A stretch of 64,000 nt of DNA from Rubrivivax sp. (GCA_004210455.1 SEFA01000010.1:55654-119653); one strand, 5' to 3'. Shown: positions 17,337 through 25,848, counted from the stretch's first letter. The notes: generated from the sequence alone by a model not told the origin. Made by a program: numbers and translations.

Positions 17337-18686
17337 TTAGCCGTTCACCAGCGCCTGCAACTCGGCGACCGTCTGCTCGATCGGCCGCAGGTCCGAGGTC
17401 GCCTGGTTGAGGAACTCCCGGATCGCGCCGTGCTTGCGCACCGCCTCGTCCGCGAAGGCGTCGTTGCCGGGCTTGTACTCGCCCATCTGGATCAGCAGCT
17501 CCATCTCGTCGTACTTGGCCATCAGCTTGCGCAGCCCGCCGTTGGCGGCCTGATGGTCCTTGGGCACGATCTGCGACATCACCCGGCTCAGGCTGCCCAG
17601 CACGTCGATGGCCGGGTACTGGTTGCGCGCCGCGATCTTGCGCGACAGGATCAAGTGGCCGTCCAGGATGCCTCGCACCTCTTCGGCGATCGGGTCGCTG
17701 CCGCTGTCGTCCTCGGCCAGCACCGTGTAGAGCGCCGTGATCGAGCCCTTCGCGCCCATGCCCGTGCGCTCCAGCAGGCGCGGGATCTCCGCGAAGACCG
17801 ACGGCGGATAACCGCGCCGCGCCGGCGACTCGCCCGCCGCCAGGCCGATCTCGCGCTGCGCGCGCGCGAAGCGGGTCAGCGAATCCATCATCAGCAGCAC
17901 CCGCAGCCCGCGGTCGCGGAAGTACTCCGCGATGGCCGTCGCGACGTGCGCCGCCTTGGCGCGCTCGATCGAGGAGCGGTCCGAGGTCGCGCACACCACC
18001 ACCGAGCGCGCCATCCCCTCCTTGCCCATGATGATCTCGATGAACTCGCGCACCTCGCGGCCGCGTTCGCCGATCAGCGCGATGACGCTGATGTCGCACT
18101 GCGTGCCGCGCGCGAGCATGCCCATCAAGGTGCTCTTTCCGACACCCGCCGGCGCGAAGATGCCCATCCGCTGGCCTTCGCCCAGCGTGATCATCCCGTC
18201 GATGATCTTCACGCCGGTGGGCAGCGGGTGCTCGATCATCTCGCGGTCCATCGGGCTGGGCGGCATCGCGAAGACGGGCCGCCGCTCCTCGCAGACGATC
18301 GCCGGGCCGCCGTCCACCGGCTGTCCCAGGCTGTCGACCACGCGCCCCAGCAGTTCGTCGCCGACGGCGATGCTCTGGATCTCGCCCAGCCCCACCACCT
18401 GCGTCTGGCCGGCGGCCACGCCCAGGATGGACCCGAACGGCGACAGGATGGTCTGGCCGTTGGAGAAGCCGATCACCTCCGCCACCTGCAGCAGGCCGCC
18501 GTTGGCGTCGAGCAGGTGGCACATCTCGCCGAGCTTGGCCGACAGGCCGCTCGCGCGCACCAGCGTGCCGATCACCTCGACGACCTTGCCGGTGCGGCTC
18601 AGCGTCTCGGCGCCGGCGAGCTCAAGCTCCATCCAGCGGCCGAGATCGTCCAGGTTCAGCGGTGCGAGGCGGTCGGGAGCGTTCAT
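17337..18686 (-). CDS. hrcN: T3SS ATPase HrcN (SctN)
   Basis: 449 residues. Walker [10 protein letters not shown] at about 178-186, the [10 protein letters not shown] motif at about 208-217, and Walker B VLLMMD at about 263-268 followed by [14 protein letters not shown]. Length and motif order are typical of the T3SS/flagellar ATPase family; it unfolds and releases substrates from chaperones. Surrounded by hrcL upstream and hrpB7 downstream. No clear Shine-Dalgarno precedes the ATG at 18686, and a 72-nt gap separates it from hrcL. Confidence 0.98.
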   Translation of the reverse strand: MNAPDRLAPLNLDDLGRWMELELAGAETLSRTGKVVEVIGTLVRASGLSAKLGEMCHLLDANGGLLQVAEVIGFSNGQTILSPFGSILGVAAGQTQVVGLGEIQSIAVGDELLGRVVDSLGQPVDGGPAIVCEERRPVFAMPPSPMDREMIEHPLPTGVKIIDGMITLGEGQRMGIFAPAGVGKSTLMGMLARGTQCDISVIALIGERGREVREFIEIIMGKEGMARSVVVCATSDRSSIERAKAAHVATAIAEYFRDRGLRVLLMMDSLTRFARAQREIGLAAGESPARRGYPPSVFAEIPRLLERTGMGAKGSITALYTVLAEDDSGSDPIAEEVRGILDGHLILSRKIAARNQYPAIDVLGSLSRVMSQIVPKDHQAANGGLRKLMAKYDEMELLIQMGEYKPGNDAFADEAVRKHGAIREFLNQATSDLRPIEQTVAELQALVNG

Positions 18687-18758
18687 CGCGGGGGCAGTTT
18701 TCTGGGGATGAACTCGGTTGAGGACTGAGGTCAGTTCGAAGTGGCGATCAGCGCGGGG

Positions 18759-19493
18759 TCAGCTCTCGGCGACCGCGCGCTTCACGGCGCGCGACATCGC
18801 GGACCGCAGCGCGTCGAGCTGCGTCTTCAGGCTCGCGTCGACGACGCCCATGTCGGATTCGAAGAGACAGCTGCCGGCGGGCAGCGCCGGATCGACGATG
18901 ACCTCGACGGAAAGTCCGGCCGATTGAAGCTCGGGCACCGCGGCGATGCCGTCGCGCGCGGCGTCGAAGTCGGCACTGCTGACCTTCAGCGTCAGCGCCG
19001 TCGCCGAACGCGACAGCGCCTGCACGCTGCGCAGCGCGCGCTGGTACAGCGCGGCGCGGCCCTCGGTCTGCACGATGCGCTCCACGGCGCTCGTCACGAC
19101 TTCGGCCATGCGTTCATGCAGACCGCGCACGGCGTCGGCCTGGTCCACGGCGCGGCCGGCCTGGCGTTCGTGCCAGGCGAGCGCGGCTTGGCGTTCGCCC
19201 TCGGCGCGGCCGCTCTCGCACGCAGCGTCGATTTGTGTCTGAGCGTCCCGCAGCAGCGCCTCCGCCCGCGCCTGCGCCTCGGACAAGATGCGCTCCGCTT
19301 CCGTCTGCGCCTGCGCGATCAGCGCCTCGGCGCGCGCGGTCGCCGCCTGGCGGATCTCGTGGTCGTGCCTCAGCAGCGTCACCTCGCTCGCGCGGAGGAT
19401 GCCGTACGGCGCGCCGGCAGCGGGCTCGTCGTCGTGCGCTCGGGGAGAAACCTGCGGCGACGGCTGCGTCGATGTCTTCCACCAGATCAGCAT
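18759..19493 (-). CDS. hrcL: T3SS ATPase regulator HrcL/HrpB5 (SctL)
   Basis: 244 residues from ATG 19493, which has GGAG at 5-nt spacing; a GTG 6 nt further upstream is possible. A central coiled coil (about 45-115, with repeats like ARAEALIAQAQTEAERI) is followed by a C-terminal globular domain including the segment GLSVEVIVDPALPAGSCLFE typical of FliH/SctL. It links the ATPase to the HrcQ ring. It overlaps the end of hrpB4. Confidence 0.93.
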   Translation of the reverse strand: MLIWWKTSTQPSPQVSPRAHDDEPAAGAPYGILRASEVTLLRHDHEIRQAATARAEALIAQAQTEAERILSEAQARAEALLRDAQTQIDAACESGRAEGERQAALAWHERQAGRAVDQADAVRGLHERMAEVVTSAVERIVQTEGRAALYQRALRSVQALSRSATALTLKVSSADFDAARDGIAAVPELQSAGLSVEVIVDPALPAGSCLFESDMGVVDASLKTQLDALRSAMSRAVKRAVAES

Positions 19494-20146
19494 GGCCACT
19501 CCACTTCGGCTTCCGCGAGCGCCGCGATCGACACGGCCACGTTGCGTTCTGCCGCCACGGGCCCGGCGGCGAGGACGCCGTCCACGGCCGCGCGCGGCAA
19601 CGACCAGCGCACCAGCTGCCGCACCGGCTCATCCTGCGCGGACAAGGCCGCGGACCAGTCCGCGAAACCGACGCACGCCCACTGCACCGGCGACCAGGCG
19701 GCCTGCTCGGCCTCGACCGGCCGGCCTCGCGCGCTCATGGCGACCAGGGGGGCGAAGTTGTCGGCGAGCGCGCGTTGCAGCGGCGCCCGGACCGATCGAT
19801 CGATGCAGCAGCGCAGGACGCCCGGGCGGCGCGCCAGCGCCAGCGTGCACAGACGCTGCAGCAACTCGCCGCGCGGCAGCAGTCCGAGCCGGGGCAAGGG
19901 ATCGGCGAAGCGGCCCAATGCGGGCAGACCGCCGCTGGGCGCCATCCGGTCCCGCCACAGGCGCGGCCACAGCGCAGCGGCACTCTCGGGCGGCAGCGCA
20001 TCGAGGAAGGACCACGGACCGAGCAGTTCGTCCTGCCAGCTCGCATCCAGGTCGTCCACGAGTCCGCGCAGCTTGCCGTCGAAACTGACGGCCCACGCCG
20101 CGAGCTGCTCAGGCGCGGCCGGCGTGGCGGACGCAACCATCGTCAT
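19487..20146 (-). CDS. hrpB4: T3SS sorting platform protein HrpB4 (SctK)
   Basis: 219 residues from ATG 20146, which overlaps the hrcJ stop by ATGA; the longer frame upstream is Arg-rich and belongs to hrcJ in another frame. Matches HrpB4/SctK in size, Trp/Leu content and position between hrcJ and hrcL. SctK proteins connect the cytoplasmic sorting platform to the basal body. Sequence conservation is low. Confidence 0.85.
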   Translation of the reverse strand: MTMVASATPAAPEQLAAWAVSFDGKLRGLVDDLDASWQDELLGPWSFLDALPPESAAALWPRLWRDRMAPSGGLPALGRFADPLPRLGLLPRGELLQRLCTLALARRPGVLRCCIDRSVRAPLQRALADNFAPLVAMSARGRPVEAEQAAWSPVQWACVGFADWSAALSAQDEPVRQLVRWSLPRAAVDGVLAAGPVAAERNVAVSIAALAEAEVEWPC

Positions 20147-21021
20147 GCGCCGCCGACTTCGGCCGCGGGCACCGCAGCCCCAGCGCCGCCCGGCGACAGT
20201 CGACGCGCCAGACCCTGCGGCAGCAGTCCCGGCTTCTTCCACGCGATCACGCCGATCGCGCCGCCGACCAGAAGCAACAACGCCAGCAGTCCGCCGGCGA
20301 CCCACGCCCAGGTGGCGTCCGCCACCGCATGGCGCGGCGAGGTCGGCAGCATCGCCCCCGGCACCAGCGTCACCGTGACGTTCTCGTAGGTCAGGCCTTC
20401 GACACTGCGCGCGACCATGCTCTTGATCGACGGCGCCAGCTGCGGCACGTCGATCTCCGGCCGGTACTTGACGAACACCGACGCGCTCGAGGGCTTCACC
20501 GTCGTGGCCATCGGGTCGTTGTTGGGCAGCACGATGTGGACCTTGGCCACGATGACGCCATCGATCTTGGACAGCGTGCTGGAGAGCTCCTGAGACACGC
20601 CGTGGATGAAGCGCACCCGCTCCTCCGTCGGCGTGGAGATCAGCCCTTCCTTCTTGAACATGTCGCCCAGCGACACGTACTTGTCCGACGGCAGGCCGTT
20701 GGCGCGCAGGATGTCCAGCGCGTTCACCACCTCCTGCTCGTCGACGGCGACGTTCCAGGTCTTGCCGCCGTCGCCGCTTTTCTTCTCCGCCTCCACGCCG
20801 CGCTGCAGCAGCGCGGCCACCATATCGTTGGCCTCCGCCTCGGTGCGCTTGGTGTAGAGATCGGTCTTGCAGCCCGCCAGCAGCGTGATCAGCAGGACCA
20901 GCACCAGCATGTAGAGCACATGACCCGAGGCCCAGGGACGGCCCGGCGTGCCGGACGCGCCGCCCGCGCCGGCAGGGCCGGCCGCGGCACCGCGTGGATC
21001 CGCAAGAGGATGGGCGCTCAT
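20143..21021 (-). CDS. hrcJ: T3SS inner-membrane ring lipoprotein HrcJ (SctJ)
   Basis: 292 residues. An unusually long Gly/Ala/Pro-rich N-terminal extension (residues 1-35) precedes a lipoprotein signal with lipobox LLAGC, lipidated Cys at 51; an internal ATG at residue 38 would give a conventional signal peptide. The YscJ/PrgK ring-building domains follow (residues about 55-225, with DIPQLAPSIKSMVARSVEGL-type sequence), then a membrane helix at about 243-268 and a short cytoplasmic tail. Operon position after hrpB2 is standard. Confidence 0.96.
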   Translation of the reverse strand: MSAHPLADPRGAAAGPAGAGGASGTPGRPWASGHVLYMLVLVLLITLLAGCKTDLYTKRTEAEANDMVAALLQRGVEAEKKSGDGGKTWNVAVDEQEVVNALDILRANGLPSDKYVSLGDMFKKEGLISTPTEERVRFIHGVSQELSSTLSKIDGVIVAKVHIVLPNNDPMATTVKPSSASVFVKYRPEIDVPQLAPSIKSMVARSVEGLTYENVTVTLVPGAMLPTSPRHAVADATWAWVAGGLLALLLLVGGAIGVIAWKKPGLLPQGLARRLSPGGAGAAVPAAEVGGA

Positions 21022-21022
21022 G

Positions 21023-21415
21023 TCACTGGTTCTTCATCAGGGTCTGCAGGCCGTTCTTGCTGCTCTGCGCGACCGAGGTGCAGGCGGAGAACTGCAGCCC
21101 CTGCGTGGCCACCTGCAGGTTCAGCTCCATGGAGCGCGCGGTCAATTCCTGCAGGTTCATGTTGGGCGCGTCGGCGACGTAGCGCTGCATGTCGGCGGTG
21201 ACCTGACGCGAGGCGTCGTCCAGCGTGTGCAGCGTCTTGGACATCGTCGAGTCCGTGTGGCCGACCGCGTTCGCAGGCGCCGCCGACGGATCGGGCTGCG
21301 GCTCGCGCGCCATCAGCTGCTCGAATTTCTGGGTCTGCGCCTGCAGGTCCGGCGTCGGGGACGCGGCCTGGCGGATGACGTCGTGGGCGGAAATGGCCTG
21401 GATCGGATCGGTCAT
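21023..21415 (-). CDS. hrpB2: T3SS inner rod protein HrpB2 (SctI)
   Basis: 130 residues, directly upstream of hrcJ with a 1-nt gap. The C-terminal half is the conserved part: a helical segment with NMNLQELTARSMELNLQVAT and the tail SSKNGLQTLMKNQ, as in HrpB2/SctI. It is secreted early and builds the inner rod. No signal peptide. Confidence 0.92.
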   Translation of the reverse strand: MTDPIQAISAHDVIRQAASPTPDLQAQTQKFEQLMAREPQPDPSAAPANAVGHTDSTMSKTLHTLDDASRQVTADMQRYVADAPNMNLQELTARSMELNLQVATQGLQFSACTSVAQSSKNGLQTLMKNQ

Positions 21416-21424
21416 GGCTGCTCC

Positions 21425-21901
21425 TCAGGCCCGCATGTAGGCCATCTGCGAGAGGTCGATCGTCAGGGCGGGCGGCGTGGCCGCCTCGGACCCGCCGTCC
21501 GCGCCGGAGGACTCCGGGGCCTCGTCCTCCGGATGCAGCAGCGAGCGCACCATGTCCAGCGCCTCGGGGTTGGTGGACGTGTGCAGCACGTCTTCCGCGG
21601 TGGCGCGCCATCCCATGTCGCCGGTGGCGAACTGGCAATAGGCGAGGAAGGCCTTGGCCGTCGACCACTCGGGCGCGGTGGCGTCGAGGTTGCGCAGCGT
21701 GCGCATCGCGTCGGTCCAGTGGCCGCGTTTCATCGCGATCCAGGCTTCGAAGAAATCCAGCTGCGACACCTTGGGACGCAGCAGGCGCACGGCGCCCAGC
21801 AGGGTCTCGGCGTCGTCCAGCAGCTCGCGGTCCACCGCCAGGCTCACCAGGCCGACCAGGCCGGAAACGAAATCTTTGCGTTGCAACGAGGAATCGATCA
21901 T
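21425..21901 (-). CDS. hrpB1: T3SS periplasmic/TPR-like protein HrpB1 (HrpK family)
   Basis: 158 residues. HrpB1/HrpK family with helix-turn-helix TPR-like repeats (SLAVDRELLDDAETLLGAVR, then FFEAWIAMKRGHWTDAMRTL, then FLAYCQFATGDMGWRATAED). In Hrp2 systems HrpB1 binds peptidoglycan and supports pilus assembly. It is followed by hrpB2 after 9 nt. A very long hairpin separates it from the upstream harpin-like gene, so its expression may differ from that of the promoter-proximal genes. Confidence 0.9.
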   Translation of the reverse strand: MIDSSLQRKDFVSGLVGLVSLAVDRELLDDAETLLGAVRLLRPKVSQLDFFEAWIAMKRGHWTDAMRTLRNLDATAPEWSTAKAFLAYCQFATGDMGWRATAEDVLHTSTNPEALDMVRSLLHPEDEAPESSGADGGSEAATPPALTIDLSQMAYMRA

Positions 21902-21974
21902 GTCTGCTCCATGGCTGTGTCCGGCACGGCCGATCTCAGGAAGGCATTGGGGCTCGGAGTCGAAAGAGGCTCAG

Positions 21975-22103
21975 TGACCCAGGGTGGACGAGGCCCCGAT
22001 TGGGGATGCGGCGCTAGGCGCAGACCGGAGCCATAGCGGGGCTATGGCGAGGATCTGCAACGACGCGCCGCGCCCCAAGCGGGGCCTCGGCGGCCATGGG
22101 TCA
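21975..22103 (-). terminator. Very long imperfect hairpin between the harpin-like gene and hrpB1
   Basis: Nested inverted repeat: TGACCCA/TGGGTCA (21975-21981 with 22097-22103), GAGGCCCCG/CGGGGCCTC (21990-21998 with 22080-22088), TTGGGG/CCCCAA, GCGGCGC/GCGCCGC, GCAGA/TCTGC and GCCATAGC/GCTATGGC near the centre (about 22029-22045). The outer arm includes the harpin-like stop codon. No U-tract follows on the minus strand, so it may be an attenuator, an mRNA-stability element or a miniature inverted-repeat element rather than a full terminator. Confidence 0.75.
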
Positions 22104-23366
22104 GCCTCGTGCCAGCGTCTTCTCAAGGTCAGCCATGCTGAACTTGTTGTCGCCTTGCTGGTCGAACTTGCCTTGGGAAGTCTGCAGCGCGACGTCCGTG
22201 CCCTTGCTGAGCGCGGTGTCGTTGACGAACTTCTGGGCGGCCTGTTGCAGCTCGAAGGACGGCAGGATGCCGTTGGGCATCTGCTTGCCTTGCGCGACGT
22301 CCTTCATCGTGTCCAGGTCGAAGGTCTTGCCGTCCTTGGACAGCGCGTCGAAGTTGTTCTTCAACGTCGAGATCGTCGAGTGCTGGTCCGAGTTCAGACC
22401 CTGCTTCTGGATGGACGCGGTCAGATCGCCGATGCCGATCTTGTCGTCGCCGCCCTTGTCCTTCAGGGCCAGGCCCATCTTGCCGAGGGCGTTGTCGCGG
22501 TCGGCCGTGTCCAGCTGACCCATCTTCTTCTCGCCGGCTTCGCTGCGCAGGAACTTCGCGGCCTGCTGGAACTCGGGCGTGAAGTCCTGTTGACGCATGC
22601 CCTTGGGGCAGATGCCGTTGGCGGCGTCGTCCAGTTCCTTGCCGCTGATCATCTTCATGCCGGAGTCCGACATGGCCTTGAACAGCGCGCGTTCCGCGCG
22701 ATTGCCGTCCATCGGACCGGTCTCGCCCTGCGGGCTGATCGATCCGCCCAGCGGTGCGGCACCGCCCGCGCCGCCGGCGCCGGCGCCAGCCAGCGCACCG
22801 GCCGCGCCCAGGGCGCTGCTCAGCCCGCCGATGGCCTGGCTCAGGCCGCCCAGCAGCTGGTTGGCGCCGCCCATGGCGGACGGGTTGCCCAGGCCGCCCG
22901 CGGCCATGCCCAGACCGCCGGCCGCCTGACCGAGACCGCCGAGGGCCTGGTTCAGGCCGTTGAGGCCCTGCGTCAGACCGCCCAGCGCGCCCATGGCCGC
23001 GCCGAACGGGTTGGCCGCGCCGCCGCCCTGACCGCCCAGGGCGTTCAGCCCTTGCGTCAGGCCGCCGAGCGCCTGCCCGATGCCGCCCAGGCTCTGGCCG
23101 ATGCCGCCCAGTGCCTGGCCCAGTCCGCCCAGCGGCGAATTCGCCAGCTGGCCCATTTGGCCGATGGCCTGGCCGATGCTCTGACCCGCGCCGCTCATCG
23201 CGGCCTGGATCGGGTTCTGCATCAGCTGTTCCAGCGGCCGCAGCAGCTGGGTCAGGCCTTGCAATCCCTGTTGCAGTCCCTGCAGCGCCTGCTGGATGCC
23301 GGCCAGGGGACTCTGCGCCCCTTGCAGCATGTTCAGCGGCGATTGCATCAATTGTTGAATGCTCAT
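22101..23366 (-). CDS. Harpin-like glycine/glutamine/leucine-rich secreted protein
   Basis: 421 residues from ATG 23366 (GGAG 8 nt upstream). Residues about 20-215 are Gly/Leu/Gln/Ala-rich repeats of the type GLGQALGGIGQSLGG, heat-stable harpin composition with no cysteine in that region and no signal peptide. The C-terminal domain (about 225-421) is globular and contains two EF-hand-like or helical modules (DKGGDDKIGIGDL and DQQGDNKFSMADL) that have spaced Asp/Gly resembling calcium loops. Harpins are T3SS-exported proteins acting at the plant cell surface or in the translocon. Located in the operon between needle-like genes and hrpB1. Confidence 0.78.
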   Translation of the reverse strand: MSIQQLMQSPLNMLQGAQSPLAGIQQALQGLQQGLQGLTQLLRPLEQLMQNPIQAAMSGAGQSIGQAIGQMGQLANSPLGGLGQALGGIGQSLGGIGQALGGLTQGLNALGGQGGGAANPFGAAMGALGGLTQGLNGLNQALGGLGQAAGGLGMAAGGLGNPSAMGGANQLLGGLSQAIGGLSSALGAAGALAGAGAGGAGGAAPLGGSISPQGETGPMDGNRAERALFKAMSDSGMKMISGKELDDAANGICPKGMRQQDFTPEFQQAAKFLRSEAGEKKMGQLDTADRDNALGKMGLALKDKGGDDKIGIGDLTASIQKQGLNSDQHSTISTLKNNFDALSKDGKTFDLDTMKDVAQGKQMPNGILPSFELQQAAQKFVNDTALSKGTDVALQTSQGKFDQQGDNKFSMADLEKTLARG

Positions 23367-23421
23367 GTATGTCGCTCCGACAGAGGTTGGATGCGGTGAC
23401 GCGTCGTGCGCGCAGCGCGGG

Positions 23422-23637
23422 TCACACCAGTCCCTTGACGCTGTCGCCGCCGGCCTTGAACTTCTTGCCCAGCGCTTCCGACATGGCGGCCTGCTGGCTC
23501 ATGCGGCCCATCTCCAGGTTGTTGGCGATGGTCTGCTTGCTCTGGGCCTTCAGCTCGGCCATGAACATCTGCGACGACGCGGAGGCCTCGGCCGACTGGG
23601 CCTGAGCCATGGGCGCTCCCGGAAAGGTTGCGGACAT
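23422..23637 (-). CDS. Small needle/pilin-like protein, copy 2
   Basis: 71 residues from ATG 23637 (AAGGAG at 6 nt). The last 32 residues differ from the neighbouring gene at 23707-23907 at only two positions (shared NLEMGRMSQQA and MSEALGKKFKA, ending GDSVKGLV), and the DNA is almost as similar, so this is a recent tandem duplication. Size, helical composition, lack of Cys and location beside SctE/SctG-like chaperone genes suggest T3SS needle or Hrp pilus subunits. The N-terminal halves are diverged. Family not certain. Confidence 0.68.
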   Translation of the reverse strand: MSATFPGAPMAQAQSAEASASSQMFMAELKAQSKQTIANNLEMGRMSQQAAMSEALGKKFKAGGDSVKGLV

Positions 23638-23661
23638 GGGGTTCTCCTTGCGGGGCACGGA

Positions 23662-23699
23662 GCGGCCGCGACGGACCCGCGAAGGTCCCTCGCGGCCGC
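23662..23699 (-). terminator. Two-tier hairpin between the needle-like paralogues
   Basis: GCGGCCGCG (23662-23670) pairs with CGCGGCCGC (23691-23699), and within the loop GGACC (23673-23677) pairs with GGTCC (23684-23688). It lies between the stop of copy 1 and the ribosome-binding site of copy 2 and has no U-tract. It more likely tunes mRNA processing or stability than ends transcription. Confidence 0.55.
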
Positions 23700-23706
23700 C
23701 GCGGCG

Positions 23707-23907
23707 TCAGACCAGGCCTTTGACGCTGTCGCCGGAAGCCTTGAACTTCTTGCCCAGCGCTTCCGACATGGAAGCCTGCTGGCTCATGCGACCCATCTCC
23801 AGGTTGTTGCGCATCTGCTCGGCGTTCTGCGAGCGCATTTCGCCCATCATCTGCTGCATGTCGGCGGAAGCACCTGCACCTTGTGCGCTAGCGTTGTTGA
23901 CAGCCAT
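23707..23907 (-). CDS. Small needle/pilin-like protein, copy 1
   Basis: 66 residues with a GGAGAG site before ATG 23907. Predicted helical, no Cys, Met/Gln-rich (SADMQQMMGEMRSQNAEQM) with the C-terminus shared with copy 2. The gene order SctE-like, SctG-like, then this gene matches the YscE-YscG-YscF needle-chaperone module, which is the main reason for proposing a needle/pilin role. Hairpins flank it on both sides, as is common for highly expressed structural genes. Alternative: a small secreted regulator. Confidence 0.68.
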   Translation of the reverse strand: MAVNNASAQGAGASADMQQMMGEMRSQNAEQMRNNLEMGRMSQQASMSEALGKKFKASGDSVKGLV

Positions 23908-23930
23908 GGTTCTCTCCTGATGACCGGAAG

Positions 23931-23992
23931 TTCAATTCCGGAATTGAAGGTGCGCGAGGCACCGGATAACCGTGGGACGAGTCCTTCGTCCC
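23931..23992 (-). promoter_or_regulatory. Perfect 18-bp palindrome and adjacent hairpin upstream of needle-like copy 1
   Basis: TTCAATTCCGGAATTGAA at 23931-23948 is a perfect palindrome about 25 nt upstream of the start codon. A second inverted repeat, GGGACGA/TCGTCCC with a 5-nt loop, lies at 23974-23992, just after the preceding gene's stop. The first could be an operator for a dimeric regulator or an mRNA hairpin; the second is a stem-loop in the transcript. Confidence 0.5.
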
Positions 23993-24007
23993 ATCGGATG
24001 GGGGGAA

Positions 24008-24454
24008 TTACTGCAAGGTCGCGGCGTACTCGAGCACGCCGTTCGCGGCCTGGCGCACGTTGTGGTCGGCGCTCGTGGCCAGCACCTCGTCGAGCACGCC
24101 CTTCCAGCGCGCGTCGCGCGCCAGCAGGAAGGCCGTGGCCAGCGCCACCTTCGCGCCCTCGTCCTGCGGGTGGTCCTCGACGTGCTGCACCAGCGTGGCC
24201 GAGGCGTACTCCGCGTCGCCGCCGATGCTGTGCGCGATGGCGCGGCAGATGCGGAACGGCGAGGGATCGGCCATCGTCAGCTCCACCGCCGCGCTCACCA
24301 CCGCGGCGTCGTCGCGGGAGCGGTACACCGCGCCCAGCAGACCCACCGCCATGAGGTTGCGATACACCAGCGGGTAGCTGGCCGTCGCGTCGGTCACGCC
24401 GGCGGCGCCGGCGGCAGCCGAGAAGGTCGAGGCATCAAGGGGCAACGCGGACAT
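24008..24454 (-). CDS. HrpB1/SctG-like TPR protein, possible needle chaperone
   Basis: 148 residues, helical repeat protein (YRNLMAVGLLGAVYRSRDDA, then FRICRAIAHSIGGDAEYASA, then AKVALATAFLLARDARWKGV). The repeat layout resembles both HrpB1, encoded elsewhere in the same operon, and YscG-type chaperones that shield the needle subunit. Directly upstream of the two needle-like genes and downstream of a SctE-like gene, so SctG is the favoured role. Cytoplasmic, no signal peptide. Assignment is by fold pattern and gene order. Confidence 0.65.
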   Translation of the reverse strand: MSALPLDASTFSAAAGAAGVTDATASYPLVYRNLMAVGLLGAVYRSRDDAAVVSAAVELTMADPSPFRICRAIAHSIGGDAEYASATLVQHVEDHPQDEGAKVALATAFLLARDARWKGVLDEVLATSADHNVRQAANGVLEYAATLQ

Positions 24455-24472
24455 CGAGGGCTCCTTGTGCGC

Positions 24473-24736
24473 TCAGGCGGGCAGCGACGCGGTGTGGATG
24501 GTTTCCCACACGTGCCGCACGATGCGCTGCGAGGCGCGGAAGCCCTCGATCAGCTGCGAGCTCAGCTGGCGCTCGGCGTCGGCCAGCGGCGTCTGCAGGT
24601 GGGCTTCGGTGCTCTGCGCGACCTGGTCGAAGTAGCTCAGCATCGCGCGCGTACGCTCACCGCTGAGGTCGTCGGTCAGGGTCTTCTCGATGTGCGCGAG
24701 ATCCGCGAACACGGTCTGTTCCAGGGGGTTGTCCAT
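24473..24736 (-). CDS. Small helical T3SS protein, possibly SctE-like
   Basis: 87 residues from ATG 24736, overlapping the last base of the hrcD stop (TGATG). Predicted all-helical (TVFADLAHIEKTLTDDLSGE and ERQLSSQLIEGFRASQRIVR). YscE-type co-chaperones of the needle subunit have this size and lie in the same order relative to SctD and SctG. No motif proves it; HrpD6-type proteins of Xanthomonas are an alternative. Confidence 0.6.
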   Translation of the reverse strand: MDNPLEQTVFADLAHIEKTLTDDLSGERTRAMLSYFDQVAQSTEAHLQTPLADAERQLSSQLIEGFRASQRIVRHVWETIHTASLPA

Positions 24737-25791
24737 CACGGTTCTCCGGTGGGGGATGAGGAAGACGGATCCCCGGCGGCGACGGTCTCGTCGTCCACGG
24801 GAGTCCGGAGCGAAAGGTGCTTGGTGCCGTCGGCCGTCTGCACGTACTGCAGGCCGTCGCCGGCCAGCATGGAGCCGACGCGCACGCGCGCCGTCGGCGA
24901 GGTCTGCTCGACCGCCACGTCCACGCGGCGGACCAGCGGGCCGATGTCGTCGGCGATACGGCGGACCTCGTCCTGCAACTGGGCGGGGTCGGCCGCCTGG
25001 CCTTCGACGGCGAAGACGCCCTGGCCGCGGTGGACGACGCGCACGCCGGGCCGGTTCAGCGCGTCGCCGATCTGGCGCACGATGTCCGCGGCGGACGCAT
25101 AGCGGTGCAGCAGCTGGCCTTCGCCGAAGGGCTGCAGCGCGGCGCGGGCGCGGGCCATCTCCGCGCCGCCGGGCAGGAGGCCCTCGACGACGAGCCGGCG
25201 GTCGACGCGGCGCACGACGAGGCCGTCGATGCCGGCCTGCTGCAGGGCGCGCGTCACCTGTTCCATCGGGCTGACCGGCGGCGCGGTCGAGGCGGCGGTC
25301 TGCGTGCTGAGCACCGAGGTCAGCGCCGCAATCAGCGCCGCGGCGGCGACCAGCGCGCTCAGCTTCAGGCCCATCGCCGCCCTGCCGCGCGGGGCAACGA
25401 CCTCGGCGCCGGCGCCGGCCGCCGCGGCCACGGTCGCCTTGAGTTTGGCGACGGGTCGCATCAACGCATCCATCAGCGACAGGTCGCTGGGCCACGCGGC
25501 CGCGCCGGGGAAGGCGTCGGGACCGGCGCACAGCACGATGTCGCCGAAGCGCCGGGGCAGGAAGTCCTCCATCGGCCCCAGCGCTTGCGCGGGCGTTCCG
25601 TCTTCGGCGATGAGGTGGAGCGTGGGAGACACGTCGGAGCCTTCTTCCTCGAACGTCAGGATCAGCGGGGCGTGGGCCCAGTCGCTGATCTGGAGATCGG
25701 CGTCCTCATCGCTGGCGATGCGGTACTGCCGACGGGTCAACCGTAGCTGGACCCCGGCATGCAAGCCTGTGAGGATGCGAAGCTGCTTCAT
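24736..25791 (-). CDS. hrcD: T3SS inner-membrane ring protein HrcD (SctD)
   Basis: 351 residues. N-terminal FHA-like cytoplasmic domain (MKQLRILTGLHAGVQLRLTR, residues 1-100), one membrane helix at about 143-163 (core LSALVAAAALIAALTSVL), then periplasmic ring-building domains to about 320. The C-terminal about 40 residues are polar. It follows hrcC by 57 nt and is coupled to the next gene. This matches the HrpD5/HrpW-type SctD proteins of Hrp2 systems. Confidence 0.9.
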   Translation of the reverse strand: MKQLRILTGLHAGVQLRLTRRQYRIASDEDADLQISDWAHAPLILTFEEEGSDVSPTLHLIAEDGTPAQALGPMEDFLPRRFGDIVLCAGPDAFPGAAAWPSDLSLMDALMRPVAKLKATVAAAAGAGAEVVAPRGRAAMGLKLSALVAAAALIAALTSVLSTQTAASTAPPVSPMEQVTRALQQAGIDGLVVRRVDRRLVVEGLLPGGAEMARARAALQPFGEGQLLHRYASAADIVRQIGDALNRPGVRVVHRGQGVFAVEGQAADPAQLQDEVRRIADDIGPLVRRVDVAVEQTSPTARVRVGSMLAGDGLQYVQTADGTKHLSLRTPVDDETVAAGDPSSSSPTGEP

Positions 25792-25848
25792 GGTTTGCGA
25801 ATCCCGAACTTCTTGTCGCTTCGTGGTGGATCGGAGGGGCGTCGCGGC

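Noticed and set aside
7389..19493. Flagellar export genes instead of T3SS
   Set aside because: Gene order (hrcU-V-hpaP-Q-R-S; hrcC, hrcJ, hrpB1/B2/B4/B7) and the secretin and PIP boxes are specific to an Hrp2 T3SS.
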